From positions 186,001 through 250,000 of the forward strand of contig LLEY01000037.1 in NCBI GenBank assembly GCA_001414485.1: a stretch of DNA of 64,000 nucleotides, written 5' to 3'. The number at the start of each line of letters is the position of its first letter. Within the stretch, counting starts at the first letter, position 1. The notes under the pieces were generated by a model. It did no database searches. It was not told the DNA's origin and saw nothing but the letters and a program-made list of their open reading frames with translations. Positions 10,626-21,687 of the stretch are shown here, in pieces. A program made the position numbers and the translations under genes. This stretch comes from Calycina herbarum. Its lineage: Eukaryota > Ascomycota > Leotiomycetes > Helotiales > Pezizellaceae.

Positions 10626-11885
10626 TTAGAGAAGATCTAGTGGTCTACCGCTAGTTTCACTGAAACGAACCATGTACTTGTTCAATAAGTCTTCCACCCT
10701 GTCAACAGGTAGTGCCTCCAATTTCCTAGCCTTGTTTCCCACCAAGGTCTCCGCTTTACACATGGAGTTTAAGATTGCTTCCTCTGTTGTCTCGCTTACA
10801 GCGTAGAAAAGCGAATCGATCGTTTCGTTCTTCAAGGTTTCCACACCTTGGAACTCGAGAGGTGGGAGATAATCCATGCCGCCCGACTCAGTAGCAAGTT
10901 TATCTGGTGAAGTCCCAGTTGAAACAGCGAGAAATATCTCTCCACTGAAATTGCGACCCGCAGCATGACCTCCAACCTGTGAAATACCAACTCCAGCGTG
11001 TTGAGCAAGTCGACGAAGTTGATGCGGAAGAAGTGGTGCATCGGTGATGATCAAAACCAGAATACTCCCCTCAGCAGCCTTTCCTCCAACGGGTAGTGAT
11101 TTGCCATCTATATCAACAGCAGTTGCCTTCCCCTCTTCCTCACTAATCAACAACTTCCCCATAGGCACATTCCCAATCCTCAAATCTGGTTTCGCTCCAT
11201 GATTAGCCTGCACCAAAACCCCCAACGTATAATCCTTCGCCTTCCCCTCTGCATTTAACCCAGGAAGAACCCTCGAAGCAGTTCCAGTCCCCCCCTTATA
11301 TCCATGACACTTCATCGCCGTCCCCCCGCCATAATTCCCCTCCAATACATCCTCCTGCTCATCAGCTTCCGCAATTCTAATAGCCTCCTCAACATGTTCC
11401 TTCTTCACGGCACTCAGTTGGATATCATTCAACATCCCATCAAAAGTCTCCCCCACAACTGGGATCCACGCCCTTCTGATAGCGGCTAAATCATCATTCC
11501 CATTTTCCTCCAATTTTCGGGCGATTTGCCATCTAAAAAGTGCATCGTAGACTTTCCCGACCGAAACGGTGTTTGTGAATGCGATTGGGGAGTTGAAATA
11601 GCCCCATTCGTTGATGTAGTGGGAACCAGTTAGTTCTCCCATTCCATTGAGATCATGGGTTCCTGCATAGCATGGTATATTGATGGAATCTTTTCCACGA
11701 GGGAGGATGACGGTGACTCCTGTATGAATGCCCTTTGGGTCATCGTGGAGAGTTATCTGTCCTACTTTGACGCCTGGGACGTCGAGGATGGAGTTTTTGG
11801 GTCCGGGTTGGAAATGGCCTGGACCGTAGCCCAGATCGCGGATTCGGGGTCGTGGGGGAGACATTTTTGGTTGCTCGCCGCCCAT
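10626..11885 (-). CDS. S58 family self-processing aminopeptidase (DmpA/BapA-like)
   Basis: Single-exon gene of 419 residues. It matches the DmpA / L-aminopeptidase D-esterase family throughout: RIRDLGYGPG and DVPGVKVGQ at the N-terminus, GVTVILPRG, the NYGGGTAMKCHGYKGGTGTASR block (about 184-205), VLVQANHG, and the nucleophile region with Gly273-Ser274 (AAEGSILVLIITDAPLL). In this family the precursor cuts itself before that serine, which then becomes the N-terminal nucleophile of the small subunit, giving about 29 and 16 kDa chains. Known members release N-terminal amino acids from peptides, amides or beta-peptides; the substrate here is unknown. No signal peptide, so probably cytosolic. A second Met at position 8 is an alternative start. 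Neighbours offer no pathway hint. Confidence 0.93.
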   Translation of the reverse strand: MGGEQPKMSPPRPRIRDLGYGPGHFQPGPKNSILDVPGVKVGQITLHDDPKGIHTGVTVILPRGKDSINIPCYAGTHDLNGMGELTGSHYINEWGYFNSPIAFTNTVSVGKVYDALFRWQIARKLEENGNDDLAAIRRAWIPVVGETFDGMLNDIQLSAVKKEHVEEAIRIAEADEQEDVLEGNYGGGTAMKCHGYKGGTGTASRVLPGLNAEGKAKDYTLGVLVQANHGAKPDLRIGNVPMGKLLISEEEGKATAVDIDGKSLPVGGKAAEGSILVLIITDAPLLPHQLRRLAQHAGVGISQVGGHAAGRNFSGEIFLAVSTGTSPDKLATESGGMDYLPPLEFQGVETLKNETIDSLFYAVSETTEEAILNSMCKAETLVGNKARKLEALPVDRVEDLLNKYMVRFSETSGRPLDLL

Positions 11886-12734
11886 GGTGAGTCGTTTTTG
11901 TAATGAATTGCTTTAATTAACCTTTGAAATGGCAAGTTCTTTATTTTATAGAAGTTTCACCAGGCTCCAGAAAATTGCCAACAATATTTTTCGACGAAGC
12001 AGACTTGGTATTGATGATTACGATAGTTACGAAGTGACCTATGAGCTGCTTGGGTGCATGGAGTTGCTGCCTGAGAGGCACTGAAAGGTGGGGTAATTCG
12101 ACAGCCTACCTACAGGCTATGCCGCGCGTAATAAAAACAGGAGTATATTTTTTTCGAATTAACACTGACGTTTTAACAAGAAATAAGATGTCGTAATTAG
12201 GAATCAGATTCAACAGAGGAAAACTTGAATGACTTCAGTCTTTTGGGCTACGGTGGTCGAAGAACCCCCGCTCAGTCTTCTCGCTTAAAATTTGAAGCAA
12301 ATGGTTGTAAATACCCCCCAAGCAAAAGTAATGAATTCCTTCACTCCTAAAATTAGCTAGAAAAAAGATCTGCGTTCAACGTCACCCTCGTACTGACACC
12401 GACTTTACAGAGAGGGAATCAAACTCGGATTTTCCACTTCAAACACCCTTTACGGAGAGGCAAGTTCTACATTGCACAGAGATGAGAAAAGTATATTAAA
12501 AATATGGGCTGAATTCAAATTGACATATAAATTGCTTTTACTAATTTTCTTTGAGCTTAATTGAGTAGTTGTTGTACAGTTCTTGGGAATCAATATTTCA
12601 ATCTATTCGCTGACATAACCTAATCACTATAACTAAATTGACCCAGATTCAACTCCGTACCGACACTTCAGCGGCAAGTATTTTGAAGTTCAATGATAAC
12701 TAGAGTTCAAAGCAAAGGCCATTTCTTTCTGTAA
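11886..12734. other. Intergenic region, nothing recognised
   Basis: Between two minus-strand genes: it holds the promoter of the S58 peptidase and the 3' flank of the secreted protein gene. AT-rich at 12,480-12,620. No ORF, repeat or RNA gene recognised. Confidence 0.5.
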
Positions 12735-13583
12735 CTACTTGGTACAAACGGCAACCTTGATCGCGCCAAACAGGTCTGCAGCCCCGAGCGGTCCTCCAGC
12801 AGCCGACAAGGCGTCGAATACTGCACCACAAGCATCTTTGGATTCCGACGTACTAAGGGAAATCTTGTACAGTATGTTGGGACGGCCGTCGTCATAGTTG
12901 CGTCTTAGTGAGATGTAGCCAGGAATCTTGTACGTGGTGGCGTCAAGGAAACCGCAACCCGAGCTGGTGCAGTCGCTGATCGTGGAGTCTTCAGTGTGCA
13001 TTGCGTTCTTGATGTACTTGCCCACAATTTCCAGGATATTTCCATGGTTGCTGTCGGAGTCAGTATTGCCATTTCTAGAAGTATATTTGAAGATGAAGCA
13101 GGGTAGTGAGGAGGAAATAGTGCTGTCTGGGCTGAAACAGTGGCTTAATCCTCCTAAAACAACCCGAAAAAGGGGAGAACAACTCGGAGACTACTCACTC
13201 GTCGAGGTTGTCTCCGTCGATGGAGATGCAATGAGCGATATTGCACTTTTCCGTTCCCGAGTCACACCCGTTGCTGTCGCAGGCATCAAGCACGGAGTCA
13301 ACCTAATGCCAGGATAACGGAGTCAGTTTACTTCTTCAAGAAAGCTTTAAGATTTTCCAAGCATGTCTCGGGAGTAAAGAAGAGTATCTCCTTGCTCTCC
13401 AAACGACTAGAATAGGAAAAAGTGTTCCAAGACTCTAGGACTCACTAGGCTGTTGAACTCGTCGATTTTGTAGCCACTGTTGGCCCTCTGAGTCTCAGTC
13501 ATCTCATTGTTATGATCCACGTCTGTCTTGAAGGCAAAAACACCGTTCAAAGCCAGGAGTGACAAGACAAAGAAGGAACGCAT
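12735..13583 (-). CDS. Small secreted cysteine-rich protein (candidate effector or surface protein)
   Basis: I assemble three exons on the minus strand: 13583-13446, 13302-13199 and 13050-12735, separated by introns of 143 and 148 bp (GTGAGT donors, CTGAC branch points, TAG and CAG acceptors). All phases match and the product is 185 residues. Residues 1-17 are a signal peptide (MRSFFVLSLLALNGVFA). The mature part has eight cysteines: four in exon 2 (ACDSNGC, EKC, HC) and four in exon 3 (DCTSSGC, DACG, AVC), consistent with four disulphides. The start at 13583 is chosen over an upstream in-frame ATG (13691) because it begins the signal peptide. No family recognised. Secreted, small and Cys-rich fits effector-like proteins, but function is unknown. 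The introns are long for this window, so the model needs RNA evidence. Confidence 0.72.
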
Positions 13584-15287
13584 GTTTGCTGATTGAGATG
13601 AAGCTTTATGTTCAAAGAATGGAGTAGAAGGTATGAAATTGAAAAATGCAGGTGGCGTGTTGGATAGGAGCCGATTGTGGTGGCATTTCAATCAGTGTTG
13701 ACGAACGGAACTTCACTCTTATTTATATTTTAAGGTCTACTGGGTAGCTGGGGACTCCTAGAAGCCCAATAGAAAGTTCTACGTAAATCGCTACCAATAG
13801 TTTCTCAGTGTAACATCATACTGTTTGCTGAGCCGCCGCGATCTTCGAGAGAATCTCCCTTTGGAGTTGAAGCAAATCCGCAGTTCAGTCGTATCTCAGC
13901 CGCCGACGTAATTGCAAGACATAGATTAATTTGAAGGATCGTGGAACCACGCAAGATGAAACAGAAGAGATCAGCTGACCGCAGCAATCCAAGGGCGAAT
14001 GTGAACGGGGTTGTAGGGTTGATGATGCAGCTTACTAAAAATTGTAGGCTCAATCAGGCAAAACTGAAGTTGTTCTTTGTCAAGACTTCATTTCTTCAGC
14101 TCATTCCTGCCACCACTGAGAGCCTGTTAAGATCATAATCCTTACCTGCTTATTACTGCGCAGGGCGGATTAACACTTGGCGAATATTAAAGTTGATAGC
14201 AAGGATAATTAAAGGCTCTAGATTTTGTTACTATTTTTGATGTCTAGGCATCTAAAGTTCTTCGCTTAGGAAGGCTAATCATTCTATTGGCGACCCAATA
14301 CGATGATTATCGCAGATCTCGTATCGATAATATCGCTCTGATAATAGCAATGCCACGAGAAAGTACTTCAGCAACATTTTTTTGATTTTAATTGCCTAAA
14401 AAGTAACTTACTAAAAAAAGAAACATATAAAAAATCAACAAAACTCTAGCTCCTCTAGCGCACTCTACGCGCCGAGGTGTCTCTATACCCCCTTTAGGTA
14501 TAGAATAGAGAACGCCTGCAGCATTTTTAGGAAAAAACCTCTTAAAGAAGAGCTTAATTAGAATCTAGTACAGAGAGACTAATTTTTTCAAGAAGAGGAA
14601 GTAAGAGGGAATAGTTTATAGGTTATATATTAACTAACTAAACTAGGCAGTAGAGTATCTAGTTTTAATAATAGTAAAAGTCCTATTTATAGTTATAAAC
14701 ATTATTAGAAATTATAAGAAATTATAGAGACTAGGAAACAAGCGAGGGGGGTGTGGGGGAGCTTGTTCACAGGGTTGATTTTGTTTTAGCGTGCCGTGGG
14801 AGGCTAGTACGGCTTTGTCACTCGAGGGTAGTTGAATGAGCAGTTCATGTTGAGTGCTACACCCTTCTGTAGAATTTTAGTAGAGGTAAAAGTATATGAT
14901 GTCTACGTGACAGAACCAATGGTCCTGTTCAATCCTTCATAAGTGAGCATCTTACAAGTGAAATCCAACATAGTTCTGTGATCAAATGAAAATTAGTTTG
15001 GGTTTAAAGCCGAAAGTAGACTCTGAAGTAGACACATGGAATGCAGGCTCACTTTGGTGGCGTCTTCACCTTCAATGGATAATATTGGCCTCAACTGCCC
15101 TCTGGGTTCATATGTTACATGTAGGTTAGTGATCTCGAAGGGGATTTTCTGGTGCGCTCCTTCCTCCTTTGTACATCTCCACAACTCCATCCACACCACC
15201 ACACTACACTACACTACACTATACAACACAACACAATACAACGAGGATCCCAACCATTGCATCCCGCAACCGAAACTCTACAACACA
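13584..15287. other. Intergenic region with a RIP-like AT-rich island
   Basis: Promoter of the secreted protein gene, then a stretch with no gene. At about 14,390-14,750 the sequence becomes TA-rich with words such as ctctag, tatag and taatagtaa, like the transposon block at the right of the window. This is probably a small remnant of a RIP-mutated repeat; I cannot name the element. 15,000-15,287 probably holds the promoter and 5' UTR of the next gene. Confidence 0.55.
15201..15243. repeat. (ACACT)n / (ACACA)n simple repeat in a 5' leader
   Basis: About four ACACT pentamers followed by ACACA-rich sequence, roughly 45 bp before the chosen ATG at 15288. Likely within the 5' UTR. Confidence 0.75.
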
Positions 15288-16241
15288 ATGGAGCAACAGG
15301 CAAAGCTTGAGCGAGATAGGCAAGCTATCAAGCACAAACCAGTTTCACGAAAGGTGGAGAATAGAGTGAGCTTTTTCTCGGGAGCGAAGTTGAAGAAGTC
15401 AAACGACGAAAGAGACACGGCGTTGAGCAAAATTGGCGAACTAAAAGTGGACCTGAATGTTTCAAATGGCTCGATTGAAAGGTATAAGGAGGAAATAGCA
15501 GCACTTCGAAATAAGCTTGACAAGATGACGGACCAACGAGACGCCGCGTTGAGTCATGTTGGTGAGCTCAAAGCGGACTTGAAGGCTACGAACGACTCGG
15601 AGGGAGAAGCACTAGAGGAGGCTATCGATTTACGAGTTGAGCGGGATATGTTACTCGTTCAACAAGATGCGGCACTGAGCAAAGTCAAGCAGCTGGAAGC
15701 TGAGGTGGAGGGGCTGAAGGAAGTTCGAATTGTGGCCAGTACTACCAGCGCAGCACCCGCAGCAAGACCCACCAGTAAGAAGCGAAAGATCGATGCAGTG
15801 GTAACTCGTTCGATCGCCGCAAATATGCTCACAGTACAAGAATCGTGGGTCGCTAGTGTTGTGGATTTGAATGAAACATTGTCAGCATTCAACTTGAACG
15901 GTGTTCCAAAGGACAAGCACAACATCATGCTGGGATATCTCACGAGTCTTTTCTGCTTGTCACAGAACTGCGTCGAGCTTGATCCCGAGGGCAAGGGGCT
16001 GAATAGAGCAAAACGTTTGAGGAACCTTGAAAGATACCGTCTTCAAGTTGATGAGAAATACCATCCTACGAAATGGCACTGTTTTGACGAAGTCATATTC
16101 GGTTACACTGCAAGAAAGAGTATGTTCGTCACGCAGTACAGACCTTGTGCTAGATGCGTTGAGAGGAAGGAGTATTTTTGTGTCCAGGTCAAGAATCTCG
16201 GAGGCACTCTCTGGTTTCGTTTTATTATTATTGCGAGATGA
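15288..16241 (+). CDS. Coiled-coil protein with internal repeats, nuclear-type basic motif and a CxxC tail
   Basis: 317 residues from ATG 15288; an in-frame ATG at 15036 would add 84 residues encoded by the ACACT repeat leader, so I prefer the inner start. Residues about 35-150 are heptad-like and contain three copies of a roughly 40-residue unit of the form D-x-R/Q-D-A/T-A-L-S-x-(I/V)-x-x-L-(K/E) followed by a Lys/Glu-rich helix. SKKRKID at about 165 is a candidate nuclear signal. The C-terminal third is a globular-looking, Cys-containing region ending with CARC and a further Cys about 9 residues on. I recognise no named domain. A nuclear structural or chromatin role is only a guess. Single exon. 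Confidence 0.7.
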   Translation: MEQQAKLERDRQAIKHKPVSRKVENRVSFFSGAKLKKSNDERDTALSKIGELKVDLNVSNGSIERYKEEIAALRNKLDKMTDQRDAALSHVGELKADLKATNDSEGEALEEAIDLRVERDMLLVQQDAALSKVKQLEAEVEGLKEVRIVASTTSAAPAARPTSKKRKIDAVVTRSIAANMLTVQESWVASVVDLNETLSAFNLNGVPKDKHNIMLGYLTSLFCLSQNCVELDPEGKGLNRAKRLRNLERYRLQVDEKYHPTKWHCFDEVIFGYTARKSMFVTQYRPCARCVERKEYFCVQVKNLGGTLWFRFIIIAR

Positions 16242-16488
16242 TACTGCGAAGAGGTGACTGTGGTGAATGAGGATGCATGGGGGACGGTGGACTGGAAATT
16301 ATAAAATGGTCGAAAAGTGCATGGAATACACATTGCTTACTAAGAATGTTCGGTAGACATACGATGGAATCTTCCCACGAATCGAATTCGATACTCACGC
16401 TCTTTTGTTGTAATATATGGCTTCATTCGGTCGCAATTTAACAGTCTGACACTTCTCCTAAGTTATGATGAGAGGACATAATAATAAA

Positions 16489-19400
16489 CTATGTTTCCCA
16501 GCCCAACAACTTTGATGAATCCACAGGAGGAAGAGACCTCAACATAGAAGAATCCTCTCTTGATTTAATCGTCTCATATCTCAATCCTTTCTTTCCATCC
16601 CCCAAAGCATCAAAGAAACCCACAATTCTCAAAGATGGTAAACTCCTCCCCTCATCACCTCCCCCTTCCACTACACCTCTCAATTCCACAACCCAATCTT
16701 TCAGCGAAACCAGTATCCCAGTCGTAAGCCCCTCCACATTCAGTAACGGAAGAACACCCTCCCAAGTACAGGGTTCAGAATTAACAATATTATAAACTCG
16801 AAGTTCCCCACCGTTATCAATATCTCGTGGAAGTGTCTGCGTCGAAAGTTCAAAAGCAACCCCCGCCGCCTCCTCAATCCCCAAAAAATCAACATCACAA
16901 ATATCCACCGGGAAACACCCAAGCCTCCTTGCACTCTCAAAAAATCCCGGTATCCACGCAGTATCTCTCCTCTCTGACTCCCTTGAAAAATCCCCAGGTT
17001 GGATAATCTGCCCAAGTCTCAAAATCATGACATCAACACTCCTTTGTTCATTAGCTTTCGCAAGAATCTGCTCAGCAACGAATTTCGAAGCGCTATACCC
17101 TGTTCTAAAAGCACAAAGACAATCATCAATAATTCTCTCCGGAACCTCAGGCTCTTCTGGGTTGCTAAGTGGCCAGTTCATCACCGAGCTAACCGAGGAG
17201 AAGAAGACAATTCTTGGTCGTCGAGGACTTTGGAGGGACAAGGCGATGAGGTTGCGTACACCGAGGAGCTGTTTGGCAAATGCTTTTAGTGGGAGTGAGA
17301 AGTCGAGTTGCCACGCGTTGTGTATTATTATGTCGACTTCGGAGCGGAGGGTTTGGTACTCTGGGTCTGAAAGACCGAGCTGTTTCTCGTGGGCTTGAAT
17401 TTTGAGGAACTTGACGCGAGTAGAGTATTGTACTTCGTGTTTTTGGACGTGACGGCGGTTCAGACAGTATATTTTTGCTTCCGCTGCGGGGAGTTAGTTA
17501 TCGTTCGTCTTACACTGAATGGATGTAAATTCTTACTTCCTACGAGGTGTTCCAGTAACGCTGTTCCCAGAGCTCCATTTGAGCCTGTAAGTGCGATCGT
17601 CAAGCCGGTTCCCGGTTCTTTACTAGGAGCAGAGGAAGCTTCTGGGAAATCAATTGTGTAATCTAGAATAGCTGCAGCAATATCCTCAGAAAATTGATTT
17701 GAGGAAATGCTAGGAGCAGTTCCAGAAGCGAGATATTGAAACAAGATTTCTGATATCTGACGGATCGAAGGGTATCTGTAGATTGAATCTAGTGAAATCC
17801 AGTCAAGCGACTTCGGGTCTAATACAGATTTTATACCGGCTTTCATGTTCTGAACTATCACTGTTGATTTGAGCGAATCGAGTCCGAAAGTAAAGAAATC
17901 ATCGTCAAGGCCGATTTCTCCAGCGAAGACATCATTGACGATGTGTTTGACGAATGTCTCGACGCCGCTGTGATCCGGGTCTTGCTTCAAAGAGACACCA
18001 AAACTGTCAGTAAGGTAAAGTGCATCAACCTCGGCCTGCAATTGCCTCTCGGAGAGTTTCCTGATAACTGTTCCTTTACCAGCCCGGATGAATGAATGAG
18101 ATTCGATCACCAAGATTTTAGACCGGACTATACGACCTTGGGCTGGAGCTGTTGTATTCGCACGATCGATCAATGCCCAAACCTCTTCTAAAAGCTTCGA
18201 GTGCTCAATTTTGTTACCGGGCTTAGGCTCAAGAAGAACCGCAGCTTGTAATCGGCCTTGACCAACCACCAAAACACCACTCAAAGCACTGTGGCCTCCA
18301 ACCAACAATTCCAAAGCAACAGGATTGAACTTCTCGCCATTGGAGAAAACGATAATATCATCTCTACGACCATAGTACTTCCAAAGGTTAGGTTTCGTTG
18401 GATGTGATTTGAAAAGATCTCGAGTCCACCATTCCGAGGTTCCAGGAACATTGTGATTCAATGCCGATGTCTTTTCCGTAGTTTCGTCAGTCAACAAAAC
18501 CAATTCATAAGCACCATCTTCGGTGAGTTCCATTCTGAACTTAAAATGGGGATTCCATTCCATATATGCCCAATCTTCCTTTGGTGGTACCAGTTGTGGT
18601 GTTTGGAATGCCTCTGTTGAACCGTAGAGGGGCACTAGGTCGGTCACTTCGATAAGTTCTTGACCAGCATCTGGGGAAAAGGGTCCTCCTGTGTAGCAGA
18701 TGAAGTCCAGTTCTTTGAAGTAATCAATCCCATCAGGTTCGGCTAACATCTGCTCCGCGATTGAAGGTGGAATGTACCTAGTTTTGTGAAATTAGGACCG
18801 TTTAGTTTGTGACGAACATTCTCTAGGGGTTTAACTCACAAAGCTCTAACCTTCTGTTGCTTCAAAATCTTCATCATGAGAGCACCGCTAGGGGGCATCA
18901 AAGCAGGCCCAATCACAGGACTTGAAGCTTCGGTGAACAGTGGGTTTACAACAAGTGACAGAAAACCCGCCAAGTGAAAATACGGGAATACAGTAAAGAA
19001 CTTCTTCCCACCACCCTCAAAATCCCAGATTGAGAAGTCTCGCCTAGTACGACCCGGGACATCCGGGAGAAACCTTTCATCGTCCAAAACTGCAAAGGTG
19101 CCATTCGTCATAACAATTGGTTTTGGGAGTCCTGTAGATCCAGTAGAGTGGAGGATGAGAATTGGATCATTCTTGATATTTTCAAATGCTCCTTTGGGGT
19201 TATGGTGAAGTTACTGCGAGTTGGCATGAGGAGGATTTCTTTGAAGGAAGAGATCATGAGAGTAGATATGGTTGTTGATTGACTGATCTGATCAATTACA
19301 GAGTCGACTTCTTCCGTAAAGATAATCTTGGAGCAGCCAAACCAAAACTTGCCAGAGGTTTCAAGCCTCCTCTGCTGCCACTTAGCAAGAGTCTGCTCTG

Positions 19401-19775
19401 CCCATGATATTTACACCGTATTTCACTACTTTGACAATTGAAAAACGCCAGGCTACCAGTACCCTTTGCCGGCAAGAGCTTCAAAGCATACTGAAGAAGA
19501 AACCTTCGTGCTCCAATTGGCCAACATGGTAACTTGCTGTGTCGGGCTTGAACATATCTCCCAATTGCTTTTCCCGCGGCACTCCAGCCCCGATATATCT
19601 CGAAATGGATATACGCAGGAGATCGTGACATAGGACGTGACCGGGAATGAGGATTCTATTTCTCTTCGCGGTGCTGGTAAAGGCCGGGGGCCTGGCCTCC
19701 GTGAAGCTGGAAGCTCCTGGAAAAGGGAGCAATGTTGTTTTCGCGATCGAAACCGAACGTTTGCTGATAGATGTA
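16489..19775 (-). pseudogene. NRPS-like adenylate-forming reductase (A-T-R) with a broken N-terminus
   Basis: Minus-strand exons 19200ish-18840, 18777-17537 and 17483-16489 join through 62-bp and 53-bp introns into a continuous A-T-R enzyme. Motifs in order: HSTGSTGLPKP (A3, about 19,150), LYGSTE (A5), YYGRRDD (A7), GEKFNP (A8), DDDFFTFGLDSLKS (phosphopantetheine Ser), ALTGSNGALGTALL (reductase NAD(P)H loop) and GYSASK (YxxxK of the SDR site). Such enzymes activate an aryl or aliphatic acid and release it as an aldehyde or alcohol. Upstream, the N-terminal A-domain half is in pieces: EEVDSVIDQI (about 19,290) lies in a different frame from AFENIKNDP (about 19,180), with a stop (TAA near 19,210) between and no room for an intron, and further fragments up to about 19,775 switch frame again. 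So the 5' part appears decayed or mis-sequenced, while the 3' 2.7 kb is clean. Confidence 0.78.
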
Positions 19776-20216
19776 TGATTCTGCTAACAACATTGAGGGT
19801 TCGGGCATGCTATCGTGAGGTGTTCTTGTTGTTTTCGAGCTCGCGAGGATAATTGGTGGATAAATTGAAGTGTGGCACACAAGCCGAATGGTGTGGCGCA
19901 GCTCGACTGGGAAAGCGGGGTCGAACTCCGGAATAGCTTCAATTTTCTGTTCACTCCAACTCCCTAGGTACACTTAAATTGTACCTTAAATCAACTACCT
20001 AGATATCTACCTGCCCATTATGTTCCTTACAAACTACAATATGGGCCTATCGGATATCATATCAGGACCTCGGAATGAAGGAGCGATTTATGCCGCTCAG
20101 AGATCCGCCCTTGCTTCCTGGCTGGATACAAGTACCTCCCTGAACCACCAACCGACCAGATAAGGATCCACCAAGGTTCAATTTCCCATCCCATCTTGCA
20201 CCGTCTCCAATGTCCC

Positions 20217-21687
20217 ATGATGGCGCTTCTGGACCTCTCTGTTGAATTGCTGCGACTTATCGTGGAAAAACTCCACACAAGGGAGAAATACGCACTTCTT
20301 TTCTGCTGCAGGATCTTGAATTTCATTGTTCAACCCCTCATCTATGAAGATATTGACTTCCACCTTCCCTACGACCCCAATTCACCAATTGCTACTGTTG
20401 CAACATCTTTTGCGCCACCCCGAAAGGGGGGACCAAATCAAGCACATCCGATTTCCGCCCAAAGCAACCTGGAATCGTACGCTTCCACGACTTGACACCC
20501 GCAATCTAGAAGCTCTAGCAACGAGAGGCACAAAAACATCAAGACTTACCTATGCCAATTCATACAAGCAATTAGACAAGGGCGGCTTTCAAGTACTTCT
20601 CTTGATTTTGTTTTCTTATTGTCCAAATCTGGAGTCGTTTGCGTTATACGATGACTTGGACAAACAAGAAGACTGCTTCTGGCGGTTAAAGAACTTCTTG
20701 AGAGACGAAAAGAATGTGCTTACAGGAGAGGATGACTATCAAGAGGACCTCCCATCAGCCGGATTTCCACTCAAAAAAATCTCTTCAGTGGAATATTATC
20801 GATCACCTCGGGATGCTACTAATTCAAGACTTATTGAAGCTTTGTTCTCTCTCCCTCGACTTAGGTTTTTGAACCTGGGAATAGGGAAACCTTCCCGAGA
20901 ATTTGCGCCATGCTGTCCTTCTTTGGCTCGGTTAGTACTGAAAGATGCTCACTTGGAGGAAGGCTACATTGGTTACTTTCTCGATTCGGCGCCAAATCTC
21001 AAAGATTTACGACTTGAACTTGTACGCGTTCCTGGCTTCGCAGATGTGTTTTTCTGGCCATCAAGTGGTAGCGGCCTTATCGACTGCTCTGCTCCAAAGA
21101 AGAGCCTTGCAAATACGAGCACGGAGAATTATCTATTGCCCAACAATCCATTCCGTCGAACAAGGAGACCATCATTAGAAGGCTCCCAACTATTCCAAAC
21201 CCCTCGACGCAAACTTCTCGAGAGCTTAGTCATAACGACAAAATTTGGGACATTCGATGAAGATATTGACCTTTCCCTCGAAGACACGGCTCTATCCTAT
21301 TGGGGAATTAAAGGATCACTCGAGTCATTGAAGGAATTCGAAGTTCTCAAAACATTGGAGGTCTCTTTGCCAGTTCTTCTAGGCTGGCGTGTACGTCATT
21401 TATCATCTTTAGCGGATTGTTTGCCAGATTCGTTGGTCGAGTTGACTTTTCGGGCTGACATGTCATATTGGAAACTGTACGAATGGGACGTAGAAGCTGT
21501 GAGGGATCTCGTCGAGGAATTTGCTGGAGGTGGAAATCGAGGGAACATCAAGTTTTTGAAATACATGCTTTTGGAAGAGCATGCTGGGATTGATCTTTAC
21601 GAAGGTCTTTTGAAGGATATGCATCAGACCCTGGCTAAGGTTGGGATTGAATTCGAAGTCGTGGAAGTATCTAATCCACAAGATTGA
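20217..21687 (+). pseudogene. F-box/LRR-like protein gene with a frameshift near the F-box
   Basis: The frame from ATG 20217 encodes a typical F-box (LLDLSVELLRLIVEKL, then CCRILNFIVQPLIYEDIDF), the SKP1-binding module of SCF ubiquitin ligases. At about 20,375-20,380 (a CCCC run) the sense continues in the +1 frame: DFHLPYD is followed by IHQLLLLQHLLRHPERGDQIKHI, which runs open to the stop at 21687. There is no intron-sized gap, so one extra base in the C-run (real or an assembly error) separates the two frames. The long frame has leucine-rich stretches (LPRLRFLNLG, PNLKDLRLELV, LKTLEVSL) that suggest degenerate LRRs for substrate binding. Restored, the protein would be about 490 residues. 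If the base is an error the gene is intact. Confidence 0.75.
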
